64,000 nt of DNA from Symsagittifera roscoffensis (taxonomy: Eukaryota > Xenacoelomorpha > Acoela > Convolutidae): assembly GCF_963678635.1 (NCBI RefSeq), contig NC_087063.1:70579617-70643616 (forward strand), given 5' to 3'. Made by a program: the position numbers and the translations under genes. Shown here in pieces: positions 1 to 9,709 of the stretch; within the stretch, counting starts at the first letter, position 1; each line of letters opens with the position of its first letter. The notes under the pieces are model-generated. The model searched no databases and was not told the origin of the DNA. It was given only the letters and a program-made list of their open reading frames with translations.

Positions 1-2
1 AG

Positions 3-452
3 TCCTTTGTTGAAGTGTCGAATCTCGCTCGGCAGCTAAAGTTCAATCCAGAGATAAGGGATGATCACCCGGTAATAAGCCACCTAACAGCCAGCCTGTG
101 GTTTTGGAGCATTGATCTGACAATCACGAGCTCCACCAGTAAGGCGAGGGGACCGAGCAACGAAAAGAAAAATTTGGCTGCGGCCGAAAAGCAGTTGGAA
201 TCGATGTGGTACCGCTTAAAGCAAGAGAGAGGCTGGTGGCCGTTTCTGACCCCAAAGCTTGAGAATGCCACAGACAAGACGCGGGAGAGTGCTCCACCTC
301 TCATCAAACAGATATGGGAGTTTCTTGAGGGACAGCTGGAAGTGGCAGAAAACAGAGAGATGACGGTGGGAAGATTTGTCACGGCGGCAAATGAAGTCAC
401 CATTGCAGGGTTCTGGAGGGAGCACGCGACGGGCGAGTTGAAGACCGGATAG
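3..452 (+). pseudogene. Unknown-element ORF1, C-terminal segment 1 (left copy)
   Basis: Open from the window edge to a TAG at 450-452. The start 'VSNLARQLKFNPEI' and 'DDHPVI' correspond to 'LSNVGRQLKMKPGIDDD' near 60,560-60,620. The later part, 'APPLIKQIWEFLEGQLEVAENRE', corresponds to the segment at about 60,830-60,900 with 'GPLMIAKIHAYLLRELNLAENEGE'. The match is roughly 35-40% by eye, so the two copies are old relatives. The segment is helical and charged, with no transmembrane stretch or catalytic motif that I recognise. It lies downstream of the SGNH-like domains in the full ORF1. Function unknown. Confidence 0.55.
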
Positions 453-500
453 AAACAGAAAATCTTGAGTTTCTTAAGCCCATGCTGGTAGAAGAATTAC

Positions 501-1019
501 ATGGGCAGAGTGTTCTATGCGGGGGATGCCATCTTCGATGCATTCAAGCAGGAATTACTAAATATGCCCATTAACCTTTTACTGGCCCTGTACTTGGTCT
601 ACCTCAGGTATCTGTTCAACATGGTTCCGGCCTACATGTTCAGCAGGGGTGTGGAAACGCTCCGAATTGACGGATACTTAATGCTGGTACTCTTGACCAA
701 TAGAGAACTGATGGCGTTTCATCGACTGATGAAGTATGGGGAACCGCTGTCGATAAGGAAGGCCCACCCAAGTGTGGAACCTTATTCATACAAGTGTGCT
801 GCCGGGCTGAAGACGTTGCTGGTGGAGTATCTCCTAATGGAGAATTGGTACCTGATGGGCGAGGAGATAAATCCCAAGATGAGAGAAGAGTTGAAGGAGG
901 CGAATGCAGGCATACCTCTCTTGACTGATTTCTGTTTGGGCATGAGATCTGACCCGTTAGGGGTGATTAGGGGGCTTGGAGAAGTCGTGACCTGTATCTA
1001 CGGGCCGGCGGTAACATAA
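501..1019 (+). pseudogene. Unknown-element ORF1, C-terminal segment 2 (left copy)
   Basis: A 172-codon frame that continues the ORF1 C-terminal region after a frameshift near 450-500. It has hydrophobic helices ('MPINLLLALYLVYLRYLF') and ends near 'GIPLLTDFCLGMRS'. A related stretch, 'VGVMPLLTDLCLAMR', occurs at 54,620-54,668 in the deleted copy D1. In the D2 copy the corresponding region (about 61,030-61,310) is badly broken, but 'QLLTLIEITHGKLREIM' there matches 'YLMLVLLTNRELMAF' here. The product is unidentified. The frame is unlikely to be an independent gene, because its homologue sits inside one long degraded ORF. Confidence 0.5.
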
Positions 1020-1217
1020 GCCTTTCCTGATCCGCTCGCGGCGGCATATCGGCATTCAGTGGTGCACGTGAGCCTAATAAGTGTTCTAGATGGGACGGCG
1101 CTGAACTGGTGCAGGCAAAAAGAGTTGAGCGCGCGGATGACCGACACGGTACTCTCTGGGAAATTGAAGGACCCAGAGCTGATGGTGTTCAGTTTCCGGG
1201 GTTAACTGCAGTGCAGA

Positions 1218-1760
1218 ATGGGTGGCAATTGTGAGGGTCCCATCGAGGCCTACCCCAAGTTCTGGAACTTGAATCCTGTGACAGGGGACAAGGAAGAAGT
1301 CTTGAAAATCCCGGCGTGGAAAGGGAGTTTTGAACTGGTGAAAAAAGAGTTGGAAATGATACTTGAGCGAGAAGTTCTGCCCACTACCCTCCCTGAATTC
1401 CCGATAGTCAGAAGAATGACCCTGGGGTTGAACAGCCCTTTAGTGGTCCCGTCCCTACACGCAAGAGCGACTGTGGAAAAGCAGCAAAAAGAGTTCAAGA
1501 ACAGTTGGGATCCCTTGTTCATTGGATATTCAGCCGCAGTTTATTTCCATACATGTGACATCACAATAAACTCGTGGACGACACAGGCAAAGAAGATGAG
1601 AGGCTCAATGCCCCCGAAGTTCGAGGTCCGGGACATCTTGAGGACGCTCGAGGAGGCTGGGCTGGACAACAAGCTGCCGATTTGGGACGATGGAAGAATG
1701 ATCGTGGAGGAGGGACACATTGCTCTGAAAGATGAGATGAAGTTCGCCACGAGGAAGTAG
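1218..1760 (+). pseudogene. Unknown-element ORF1, C-terminal end (left copy)
   Basis: A 180-codon frame ending at TAG 1,758-1,760. Its middle, 'SWDPLFIGYSAAVYFHT', aligns with 'SMDPKSIGRNAAVLQYTQF' near 61,565-61,620. Its end, 'DDGRMIVEEGHIALKDEM', aligns with the damaged 'RGKADLQESALIIMN' region near 61,728-61,775. The shared 'DP..IG..AAV' signature is the best fingerprint of this region. 'LPEFPIVRRMTLGLNS' probably matches the broken 'FP..VECCLE' stretch at about 61,463-61,500. No enzyme family was recognised. The stop should be the end of ORF1, as at 61,845 in D2. Confidence 0.5.
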
Positions 1761-1939
1761 CGAGCGCCCTACGGATTGGAGGAGCTAGAGCTGAGACAAG
1801 AGGAAAGAAGCTTGATGCGGCAGGTCCCCTATATTTAGCCTTCACTTAATATAAGAAGCTGGACCCGGCAACACCCTCACCCTTATCGGTGGGCACCCCT
1901 AGAGATAAAAGAAGCCACCCCGTAGAGAGCAGATTCAGA

Positions 1940-2835
1940 GATGCACTAGAGAAATAACAGGCTGAGTCAGGGGAGGGGAGAGCATAGATGAGGCCCTCAG
2001 TGAAGTGGGAGAAGAAATGGAGGTGGGAAATACACCAGATCAGGACCCAGTTGAAAGAGATTTCACTCCGCAGGAGCTGTTGCAAGACTTGAGTGGAGAC
2101 GACTGGGCGAACACGGCCACCCCACCCCTGGGATCCCCTCGCAAAGATCTGGAATTGCCCTTTGCGAGCGAGACCTAAAAAATGGGGATGTAGTTCTTGA
2201 GTGCCGAAGAAAGCAAGAAGAACGCTTTTGAGGGCAATAAATGAATGTTCTTGAACACACTGGACGAGAAGGCGTGGCAATATTTCCTAAGCGAATTAAA
2301 CCAGAGAGTGAAGAGCAAAACTACGGTGGAGGACTTCAAAGTAAGAGTTCTGGAACAATGTGGTGAACTTAGGAGAACCTGTTTCGATGGGTACCGGACT
2401 AGATGAAAAAGGGAGAAAGGCGCTACTAGGGAGGATGATCAAACCGAGGGAATCGGAGCAGAATACCAAAGATGACGCATGTGAGGACAGCTCTACTCAG
2501 AACAAAAAAACGATGATAAAATGATTAAGGTTGAGAGGGATGATAAGAATAAGACTAGTAAAATGATTAAAGTTATTAATATTCTTAAGGCTCGAAAAGG
2601 GGGAGGCAAGAGCAGTAAAGACCGGACCTAGATAAAGAAGTCGAATCAGTGATGATAGTGGTGACGCCTCCGAGTAAGGGAATAAGTTCTCGGAAAAGGA
2701 GAAGAGAGACAGAAGAATTAAGTAGTCCCTCGGCGGACGCAGTCTCAGAAAAGAATCGAACCTGAAGGAGACGGCTCCCCTGATTTTAGCGCGATGGAAG
2801 ACAGCGGCTTATAAGGGCAACTCCGCACCACGGAA
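1940..2835 (+). pseudogene. Unknown-element ORF2, N-terminal region (left copy), heavily broken
   Basis: No long open frame survives, but short in-register pieces read like the acidic start of ORF2. One runs through 'EEMEVGNTPDQDPVERDF', 'PQELLQDLSGDDWA', 'LGSPRKDLELPF' and 'LDEKAWQYFLSELNQRVK' between about 2,000 and 2,330. The region 2,440-2,640 is AAAT/GATAAG-rich and almost certainly decayed. The position between the ORF1 stop at 1,760 and the better-preserved ORF2 pieces after 2,837 fits the order seen at 61,873-62,600. Function unknown; identified by context and composition only. Confidence 0.35.
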
Positions 2836-2836
2836 G

Positions 2837-3700
2837 TTGTCCGAGGTGATGAAGGGAATGGAAGTCTCGACGTACTTGACAACAGAGGAGGAATTCAGAC
2901 CTCAGAAGGCAAACACCAAAAGGGGTTCCACGAGTGTACAAACGTGGGAGGTGGACGTTGGCAAAGAAAGGCTCTCGATCCAACACCAGGCCACTGGGAA
3001 ACAAGTGGCTAGCGATCCTCTTGAGAGAAATGCGACGAGGAATACCGCTCGACCTTGGTGGGTGGCTCTGGAGACCATGAAAGAACTGGAGGTTTGCCTG
3101 AAGAAACTTGATCGCGGAGTATCCCGTAAGCGTCGTCATTGGGCTACCCAACAGAAAGCCGAGGTTAATAATTTAGAGTTGGAGAATCAGCTGAGACGAA
3201 GTTGGCAAAAACTGCTACTGGAGTATTTCGAAGAGGCGATGAGAACACTCTCGTCGGCGTTGCCGTTGATGGCAAATCCTTTCGTCGGAACGGCATACAG
3301 CTGATTTTCGCATGGAGCTTGGTGGGGATAGAGCTGGAGGTGTTAACCTCACACGATAAATTGAAGCTGGGCAACAAAAGTCTATAGTTTTATCAAATGC
3401 TGGTGCAGCATATTGCCAGAGACAATTCCGGTTTGAGTCTAGCGAGGAGAAAGGACGCCACTTGTTTCTTAAGATTGATCATGTCCGTGATGACCAACAG
3501 TATTGTCAAAATGTGTCATCAAAATGGCGATGGGAGGTAAAACTATGAAAAAGAGAATCTTCACGGTCATCCTGAACGTGTACCAGAGTACTGGAATCGA
3601 AAAAGACGATGGCTCCAGACAATCTCTAGAGAGTCACGTGAAACTTGACGAAATACGGTCCGGAAGTTCGAGGAGGGGCATGACGTGCATCGTAATTTAG
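2837..3700 (+). pseudogene. Unknown-element ORF2, middle region (left copy)
   Basis: A 155-codon frame (2,837-3,304) shifts at about 3,200 into a second frame reading 'DENTLVGVAVDGKSFRRNGI', then 'SGLSLARRKDATCFLRLIM' near 3,430-3,480. The matching order in the right copy is 'DDVSLGEFAVEGSV..FRR' (63,055-63,115) followed by 'GATVASAKRRGALCFVRF' (63,304-63,357). The piece is Lys/Arg/Glu-rich with coiled-coil-like heptads ('MKELEVCLKKLDRGVSRKRR'). At least two frameshifts are needed to join it. I see no nucleic-acid polymerase, helicase or nuclease signature. Confidence 0.45.
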
Positions 3701-4125
3701 CCCGAGCTGAAGACTACTCGAAACCCACAAAGCGGGGAGAATATCAGTATGTGTCTGGAGTAATGGGGATAGCATACAACCCTTTCATGGATGCGGAGGC
3801 CGGGAATGCCAACAAGAATTATGAAGTGGCAGAGGTGTTGAAGTTCTGGACAGAGAAGATAATTGAGATTGACCCAGTGGAAAGGGAAAGGCCGAGCCTA
3901 AGCCTGACACTTGAGAAGATACCAGGAGTAATTAAGGTGCCGCGCTCGAACAAGAGGGTAGAATTGAAAATGGGAAATGGAAACGGCATGCTGATTACGA
4001 ATTTGAGGACGGTTTGGAATTTGTTGAGGCCTTCCTGGTGTCCACATCCACATGCAAGTTTGATTGAAGAAGTCACGGAGCGAGTGAGATTGTCACCAAC
4101 GAACGATTGGGACTTGGGAACCTGA
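3685..4125 (+). pseudogene. Unknown-element ORF2, 'YVSG..AYNPF' region (left copy)
   Basis: A 146-codon frame containing 'YQYVSGVMGIAYNPFMD'. The same signature, 'CHYVSGIFEMAYNPFIN', is found at about 63,625-63,675 in the right copy, which anchors the two blocks to one another. Downstream are 'VAEVLKFWTEKIIEIDP' and 'LEKIPGVIKVPRSNKRVEL', which correspond to a frame-shifted 'LVRFWLSRISTIKVIPV' at 63,708-63,760. The alternation of hydrophobic and basic segments suggests a folded protein, but I cannot assign a family. Confidence 0.5.
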
Positions 4126-4203
4126 ATGTGATACACAAACTGATCCCATCCGATAGTAAGGAGTCGGAAGAAACAACGAGCAAGCTAGATAAATACCTAG
4201 AAG

Positions 4204-5633
4204 GTGGAACCCGGTAGTTGTCTGGACCTGATGTGTGGAAGTGGAGAGCATTCTTGCGATGAACGATCCTGTGTCAGGATACAGTTCTTCCGGAAAGAAG
4301 ACTTAGCCACTTGGTTTGGTTACATCACAGAGAAGGAAAAAAGCGAAGTACAGATAGTGGCTGAGTGTTACACGAACACTACTGTAAATATAGCAACGGC
4401 GTTGGGATTCTTCTCAAGGATGTGCAGCTTGCAATAGCTGGAGATGCTGGAGTCCGAGCACCACTTAGTGACAGCGTTGAGCGTGAAGTCATGGCCTGGG
4501 GCGTTGCAAACAACCCAGAATCACATCAGAGGGTGGAAGATTGGTCTTGAGGCGGAGATGGGCTTTCCCGTGAGTGAAACCTATGGTTTGCCAGTGGAAG
4601 CAAAGTCCCTAGTGAGATCGGTGATGGCCAACATGTGTGGAAGCCACTATCCATTACACATGGCAATGGTGGAGGTATCCAGTCAGATGATACTATTCGA
4701 CAAAGCCTTCTCGATACCCAAGTGCGTACGCCTGGCTCGAATGTCGCATCACTCGCACAGACTTTTGAGAAAGATCCTAGGAAATGTACAGAGCAAAGAG
4801 AACACTTGAGTGAGATCTGGGGGGAGGTGAGAACACGAGTGATTTCGAGATTCAGAACACGATCGGGTCACCCTCCTAGTAGTGAGTTCAATGCTGGCCT
4901 TGCGATGGATCGAGGAAAACGTGACGAAATATCGGCGAGTCGAAGGCACCGACAGCGGAATCGATACACGCTATTGATTACAGCAGGAGGCTTGAGTTAT
5001 TTGAGACTGCATGCAAAGTATTCGCTATACCTATGGAGGTCAGACACACGTGCAGCCGCATTAGATTCTTCCCATGGTTTCGAGCGACATTGACGTCTTG
5101 GTTATACGCGGTGACGAAATAGAAGAAGCATCAGAAAGAATATCGACAGTTCCTGACTGAGATAGGGCTGAAACCTTCAAGAGACCCTTGCTGACCCATC
5201 GTAATGCAATGACTACGGGTTGGAAGAGAGTTGGTAGGGTGTCTAGAGATAATACCAAGGCGAGGGAGTCAATGTTGGAGGAGGACTTGGTGATGAACGT
5301 GAGCTTGAGCTTGCATAACTCTTTTTGCTTGAACAGGAAATCCAAAGTGAAGGGTTTGCCGAACCAAGTGAAAAGATTACAAGAGCAGAGGGAATGGATG
5401 CGATCCTACGAACAATTAAAGGCTTGGGAAGAGATTGTGATCTTGGTTTCGAGATGCACAATATGAACTACGGTTTGGAAGTATGATTGATTTCGAGATG
5501 GTTTGAGGTGCTGGGCCCTGATTACAGTGTCGAATGCATCAGGGCCCAGCACTTCAAGGGCGAGGAGCACGAAGTGAGCAGGATGCTCAGTGTCGGACTC
5601 TTGAGTGTTGAGCGGGGAAAGAAAGGGGCTTGA
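4204..5633 (+). pseudogene. Unknown-element ORF2, C-terminal region (left copy)
   Basis: Overlapping frames follow each other: 4,204-4,437, 4,365-4,550, 4,444-4,809, 4,635-5,093, 5,188-5,466, then a frame through the hairpin to TGA 5,631-5,633. Distinctive stretches are 'SLVRSVMANMCGSHYPLHM', 'IWGEVRTRVISRFRTRSG', 'GRVSRDNTKARESMLEED', 'LPNQVKRLQEQREWMRSY' and the end 'LGPDYSVECIRAQHF...SVERGKKGA'. The frames interlock without gaps, as expected if one ~470-codon C-terminal region had taken single-base indels. The window ends before the equivalent part of the right copy, so there is no internal comparison. Function unknown. Confidence 0.45.
5502..5558 (+). other. Long near-perfect hairpin inside ORF2 3' end
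   Basis: The arm at 5,508-5,522 (GTGCTGGGCCCTGAT) is followed by a 15-nt loop and its exact reverse complement at 5,538-5,552. Pairing extends outward to 5,502 and 5,558 with only two G:T pairs, giving a 21-bp stem. It lies about 75 nt before the apparent ORF2 stop and is GC-rich in otherwise moderate DNA. The loop and stem are readable as protein ('LGPDYSVECIRAQ'). It may be a transcript 3'-end or packaging structure, or a cruciform-type end signal. The role is inference. Confidence 0.7.
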
Positions 5634-5640
5634 GTGTGAA

Positions 5641-5657
5641 CTCGGATGAAATCCGAG
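5641..5657 (+). other. Small perfect hairpin after ORF2 stop
   Basis: CTCGGAT-GAA-ATCCGAG: 7-bp arms and a 3-nt loop, 7 nt after the TGA at 5,631-5,633. It is followed by an abrupt drop into AT-rich DNA, so it marks or lies near the 3' boundary of the left copy. Confidence 0.55.
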
Positions 5658-5660
5658 GTC

Positions 5661-6579
5661 ACGGAAAAGAAATTTTAATGAACCAAAATATTGTTATTAA
5701 TATGCTATATCTATTATATAAATCAAAATGCTGCATGAAAATTTTCGAGAAATTTTTTTAATGATTAGCTCAAAAAGCTGGAATTCAGGGTGCAGGTGGA
5801 TGCAGATTTTGATTGCTGGTTAGTGATAGTGTGACAATTTTGCATGACTGTGAATTTTGGGTTGTAGATAAAATTAAAATCTGCTGCAAACTTGTGTAAA
5901 TGACCACTGGCACTGTTTCTTGAGACGCACTCAAACAAGCAGGGGGCTCACCGACTGGCGGCGACACGCGATGAGGACATCAATCTTGAGTCCGGAGAGT
6001 ATGTGCTAGTCGGTCATATTTAGAAGTTTGGCCTTGAGCAACGCAAAAGACATGATTTTGGGGTGAAATGGAATTTTTCGAAAATTCAAATTGAGCATGT
6101 CATGCTCAGGTATCTCGCAACAACTGAAAATATCAGAAAAATAAGATCAGAAAAACCAAACGACAATCGCGGGAAAGTATTTGAAAAGCAGCGGGAAATA
6201 GCTGTTCGCAATTTCCAGACATAAGATCGTACGAGAGTAGAGCTGTCTTGTTCTTAACAGAAGGCAGAGTGATCGCAAGCAGAAAAAAAAACAAATAAGA
6301 AGTGGATCAGAGTGAACCTTAGGTGGAAAAGTGGACAACTGAAATTGCTCAATGATTCAGCCCCAAAAACTTACTTCTCAAGTCGGGACTTATTCATTTA
6401 AACTCGATATCGACTTGATGCCACCAATTATTCTAGATTTACCTATTAATTTAGTTGCTCAATTCTAGAGAGTGTGCCGGTATGCGAGTACCCAATTTAA
6501 ATTTTTTGAGTGTGTTTTTCATTGCTATGTTGAGGTAAGGAGAGTTTTTGGTTGATCCATCTGAAATGGATCAAAGGTC
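5661..6579. other. Non-coding, AT-rich
   Basis: No convincing gene. Only short shadow frames, A/T runs and a short palindrome (GAGCATG-T-CATGCTC near 6,094). This is the flank of the left element copy. Confidence 0.6.
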
Positions 6580-6584
6580 CACTG

Positions 6585-6900
6585 TCTAATAAAAAGTAAC
6601 TATACGGATTGTTCCGACCCTGTTTTTAACGGCATTCCCGTGTTTGCGTGTTTTAGGTATTTTGAGACCTAAGTATGGGGACGATCTTATTTTCAAGAAT
6701 GGGGGTGTATTTTGGTAGTGGCCTTTAAGCTGTAACAAAGGTGTCAGTCTCATGTCGCAAGTGAACCGAATTGGCTCCGACCGTTTGAGGTGGAAAAGAG
6801 ATAGTGTCCCTGACTCTTGAGCCAATGGTTATAGGGCCTACTTTTCCTCAACCTCATATGTGATTTGAGTAGGCGACTGTTACAATAACACCGGAAAAAA
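6585..6900 (-). repeat. Dispersed repeat family R1, inverted copy
   Basis: Read on the minus strand, this copy shares 'GGCTCAAGAGTCAGGGACAC', 'AAAGGCCACTACC' followed by a C-run, 'TACCTAAAACAC', and 'GCCGTTAAAAAC' plus 'GTCGGAA', in that order, with the plus-strand copy at 9,710-9,960. Partial plus-strand copies lie at 8,990-9,120 and 38,193-38,400. No coding potential; probably a non-autonomous element of about 250-300 bp. Confidence 0.65.
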
Positions 6901-7162
6901 CGCCAAATATGAGCACTGCAATTCGTTAATTCTAAGTTGATCCTCTTGCGATGTAAAATGCGTAACGAGGTATTTTTTGAGGCTTTGCGAAATGCATTGT
7001 CTATCTCTGATAGATAGCATCTAGGTCAAGGAAGTAAATAAAACAAGGATTAGCAATTAACATCCCATAATTTGTTGCAGCACAACTGGGTTTTGCTGGT
7101 TAAAGTCTGACATGGTTGTTTCAAGCTTACTATGAAAACACAACTTTAGAAAACACTTATGT
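6901..7162. other. Non-coding
   Basis: AT-rich, no gene or repeat recognised. Confidence 0.5.
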
Positions 7163-7285
7163 GTGGCTTTCCGTTGATATATTTTGCCATGTATTTATAT
7201 TATGTGGGATGGCCTTATGAAGTAAATGCGTGGTTTTCCGTTGATATATTTTGCCGATGTATTTATATTGTATAGGACGGCCCTG
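7163..7285 (+). repeat. Two-copy 67-bp tandem repeat
   Basis: The unit starting GTGGCTTTCCGTTGATATAT at 7,163 recurs at 7,230 as GTGGTTTTCCGTTGATATAT, and both continue through TGTATTTATATT to a GG(A/C)CGGCC-like end. About 90% identical by eye. It lies just upstream of the retrotransposon tail. Confidence 0.7.
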
Positions 7286-7349
7286 AAGTTTTGATATTTT
7301 TGACGAAAGAAACAAATGCACATGGAAGCTTGCAATGTACAATTGAACA

Positions 7350-8442
7350 ATGACTTTGCGATGTACAATTGCTTTGGTGCAAAAGGAGTCACCACAAAAC
7401 GTGTACTCTTGTTACACCAAAGGGGTACAAGAAAAATTATCGTTTTTAGCTAGAACTACCACCAGTACCACAGAAACCATGCAGGCCTGCGAGAAGATAC
7501 TGCAGGAAAATCTCATTACAAATTTAATTGGTAAAGATAATATTAGCCATCAACTTAGAGACATCGCTTCTTTGCCACTGAAAATTGGTTGTCTAAAAAT
7601 CAAGCTACATTTTGACTATGAGAACTTTTAAGAATAGTCAATTAGAACTTCATCAGTCTTAGACACATACGACCCATTAACAGCTATATCTGAGCGAGAA
7701 AAAATCTATTCAAAAATCAAAACACTTAAAACTGAAAGAACAAACCAAAAGAGAACTAACGTTTTGAACAACTTGAGCGACAGTAAAAAATACGCACACG
7801 AGCTAGTCTCTGAAAAAGGAGCCACAAACTGTTTAATTACACTGCCACTTAGTAGATATAATTTCAACCTAAATAAATCCGATTTCCGGGATGGAATTTA
7901 TCTCAGATATGGAGGTAACCAACAAACATTCCACTCACATCTGCATGTGGTCAATCATGCACTGCAGCCGCTCTGCACTGTGCAAAGGGTGGATACACCC
8001 ACATGAGGCATGACGAAATCAGAGATACCTTTGCCAACTCATGAGCGAGGTTTGCTATGATGTTGAACTCGAGCCGAAACTTCAGTCGTTGCAAGGCACG
8101 ACATCTGTCAAAAATTCAACCACATCTGATGAATACAATCAGCTAGATGTAAAAGCAAACGGATTATGGCTCTCAAGGTTTACCCGAAGCTTCTTTGATG
8201 TCAAAGTTTTCCAAGCAAACTCAAAAACTTCACGAACCCTACTGAAAGACGCCTATAAGTACCACGAATCACTTGAAAACTCAAAATACCAACAAGGAGT
8301 TTTACAAGTCGCACAGAGCAGCTTCTGCCCGCTCATTTGCGGCTGTACTGGTGGTACCGCACTAGCAGCTACACGGACAATGCAGCGCATAGCTAAAAAA
8401 ACTAGTGAAAAAAGGCATGAAAGCTACTCAGAAAAAATATAG
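7350..8442 (+). pseudogene. Non-LTR retrotransposon pol C-terminal end (RLE-type candidate)
   Basis: Three collinear frames (7,350-7,631; 7,764-8,006; 8,041-8,442) separated by frameshifts. The first has the post-RT region 'VYSCYTKGVQEKLSFLART'. The second includes 'KSDFRDGIYLRYG'. Between 7,930 and 8,040 an out-of-frame Cys/His cluster reads 'CACGQSC..ALHCAKGGYTH' followed by 'RHDEIRDTFAN'. The third contains 'LDVKANGLW' and 'FFDVKVFQA', a D...D-x-K pattern as in restriction-like endonucleases of R2-type LINEs, which also follow a Cys/His motif. No reverse transcriptase core is present upstream, so this is a 5'-truncated, dead copy. The RLE assignment is inference from the motif order. Confidence 0.6.
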
Positions 8443-8989
8443 ATATAAGAACCAAGATAGGCTTGGCGCTGCTCAGGAGCGCTATCCGTTGTATAAGGGG
8501 TTGCAAATCACTGCATAAGACTCAATTCATAGAGATGTCAATTAGTGCTATTATAGAGGAGGGACGGTTGAAGTAAATACCTTTCACGACGATGCATTAA
8601 ATGCTGACTTGACCGTAATACCTGCATTTTTGTTTACTGTGGTATTTATATAATGCAGGTATGAGCCCTGTCCAGCTTGTGCACGACCGTTCCTAAACTG
8701 AAGAGCCCCTTTTAAAATTTACCTTTTTAAAAACTGCAGAATTAATTTAGTGATCTGAAAAGAGTGCACTGACGAGACCTGGACTCCTTGAGGAGACACA
8801 AAATCCCTAATACTACTACTACTATCGACCCTGTGCACAAACCGTGGCATTACGGAAGGGCCCTAAGGTCAATTTGGGCTTAAATGAAATCAAAATTTGC
8901 TTCCATAGTTTTTGCTAGTAGGATTTGTTTCTTCAACCGTTTTTGTTTGCAAAGTTTAGCGAAAGTTTTGATGATGCGCCTTCAATGTG
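8443..8989. other. Non-coding
   Basis: Retrotransposon 3' flank. There is a short (TAC)n run near 8,812-8,825 and no gene. Confidence 0.5.
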
Positions 8990-9120
8990 TAACAACGGTT
9001 CACTTACGTCACAATTGGTATCAAGAATGATAGGCTCTACAGCTATTGGCTCAAGGGCCAGAGACACTTTTTCTCGTGCTTTTATATCTCAATCACTCAG
9101 AGCCAATTAGTGGTTCAACT
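8990..9120 (+). repeat. Dispersed repeat family R1, partial copy
   Basis: Contains GGTTCACTTACGTC, AGAATGATAGGCTCTACAGC, TTGGCTCAAGGGCCAGAGAC and TCTCAATCACTCAGAGCC. These are the 5' half of the family seen at 9,710 and 38,193. Confidence 0.6.
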
Positions 9121-9709
9121 AGACATATACCTAATGATCGTTACGGCTCATACGAAACTCAATAGCCAGGTCTCTAAAAACCTTAGCACGTAACATCCGT
9201 TAAAAGCAAGTCTGGGAACTCAATGAAGTTTTGGATCAAGCTCAAATCATGACAAGTAAGTTTGAAAATAAAATTTTCACTCTAAAGCTGACCAGCAATA
9301 CAAAATTTTCATCCTTCTGTATATGGTTTCCTGATTTCAGTGTCCTAAAAATATATTTTAACCATTCAGGATTCCACACCATATTTCATTAGCAATATCA
9401 TCCTAAGCAGTTTTAATTAAATGGTTAAAAAATCAGCCATTTCAATCATTTTATTTTTTAAATAAAAAATTATGCAGTCTATTTTGTGTGAATATTTAAT
9501 TAAGCAAGTTAAAAACAATGTGGTTTTAACGTTTTCCAAAACTTGGGCCTATTCATGTATCCAGTTGTTCTAGCCACAACCACACTCAAGCGAACTCAAG
9601 TCTAACTCAGGTGAGCTCATTGGCACTCAAACTACTTCTGAAGTATCAAAACGCTAAAGTCTTTTCAGGTTTTAATGCAACTACGGCGGAGATTTTTTTG
9701 TGATGCAGA
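9121..9709. other. Non-coding
   Basis: AT-rich with no gene. GAACTCAAGTCTAACTCAGG-like runs near 9,590-9,620 are low-complexity. Confidence 0.5.

Larger units (their letters stand above)
1..5660 (+). mobile_element. Left copy of unknown multi-ORF element (3' part)
   Basis: A purine-rich, Lys/Glu-rich block packed with plus-strand open frames that are interrupted by stops and frameshifts. Its translations match, in the same order and at similar spacing, the block at about 60,550-63,950: the 'SNLARQLK' region, the 'DPLFIGYSAAV' region, a 'DENTLVGVAVDGKSFRR' region and 'YVSGVMGIAYNPF'. It is therefore a diverged second member of the family described at 51,082-64,000. The window opens inside ORF1, and the coding signal stops at a TGA at 5,631-5,633, followed by a small hairpin. 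Base composition changes abruptly to AT-rich DNA after about 5,660, which I take as the 3' end of the element. No terminal repeat or target-site duplication could be identified. Confidence 0.65.

Noticed and set aside
5508-5552. Bacterial-type rho-independent terminator
   Set aside because: No U-tract follows the stem, and the context is a eukaryotic mobile element.
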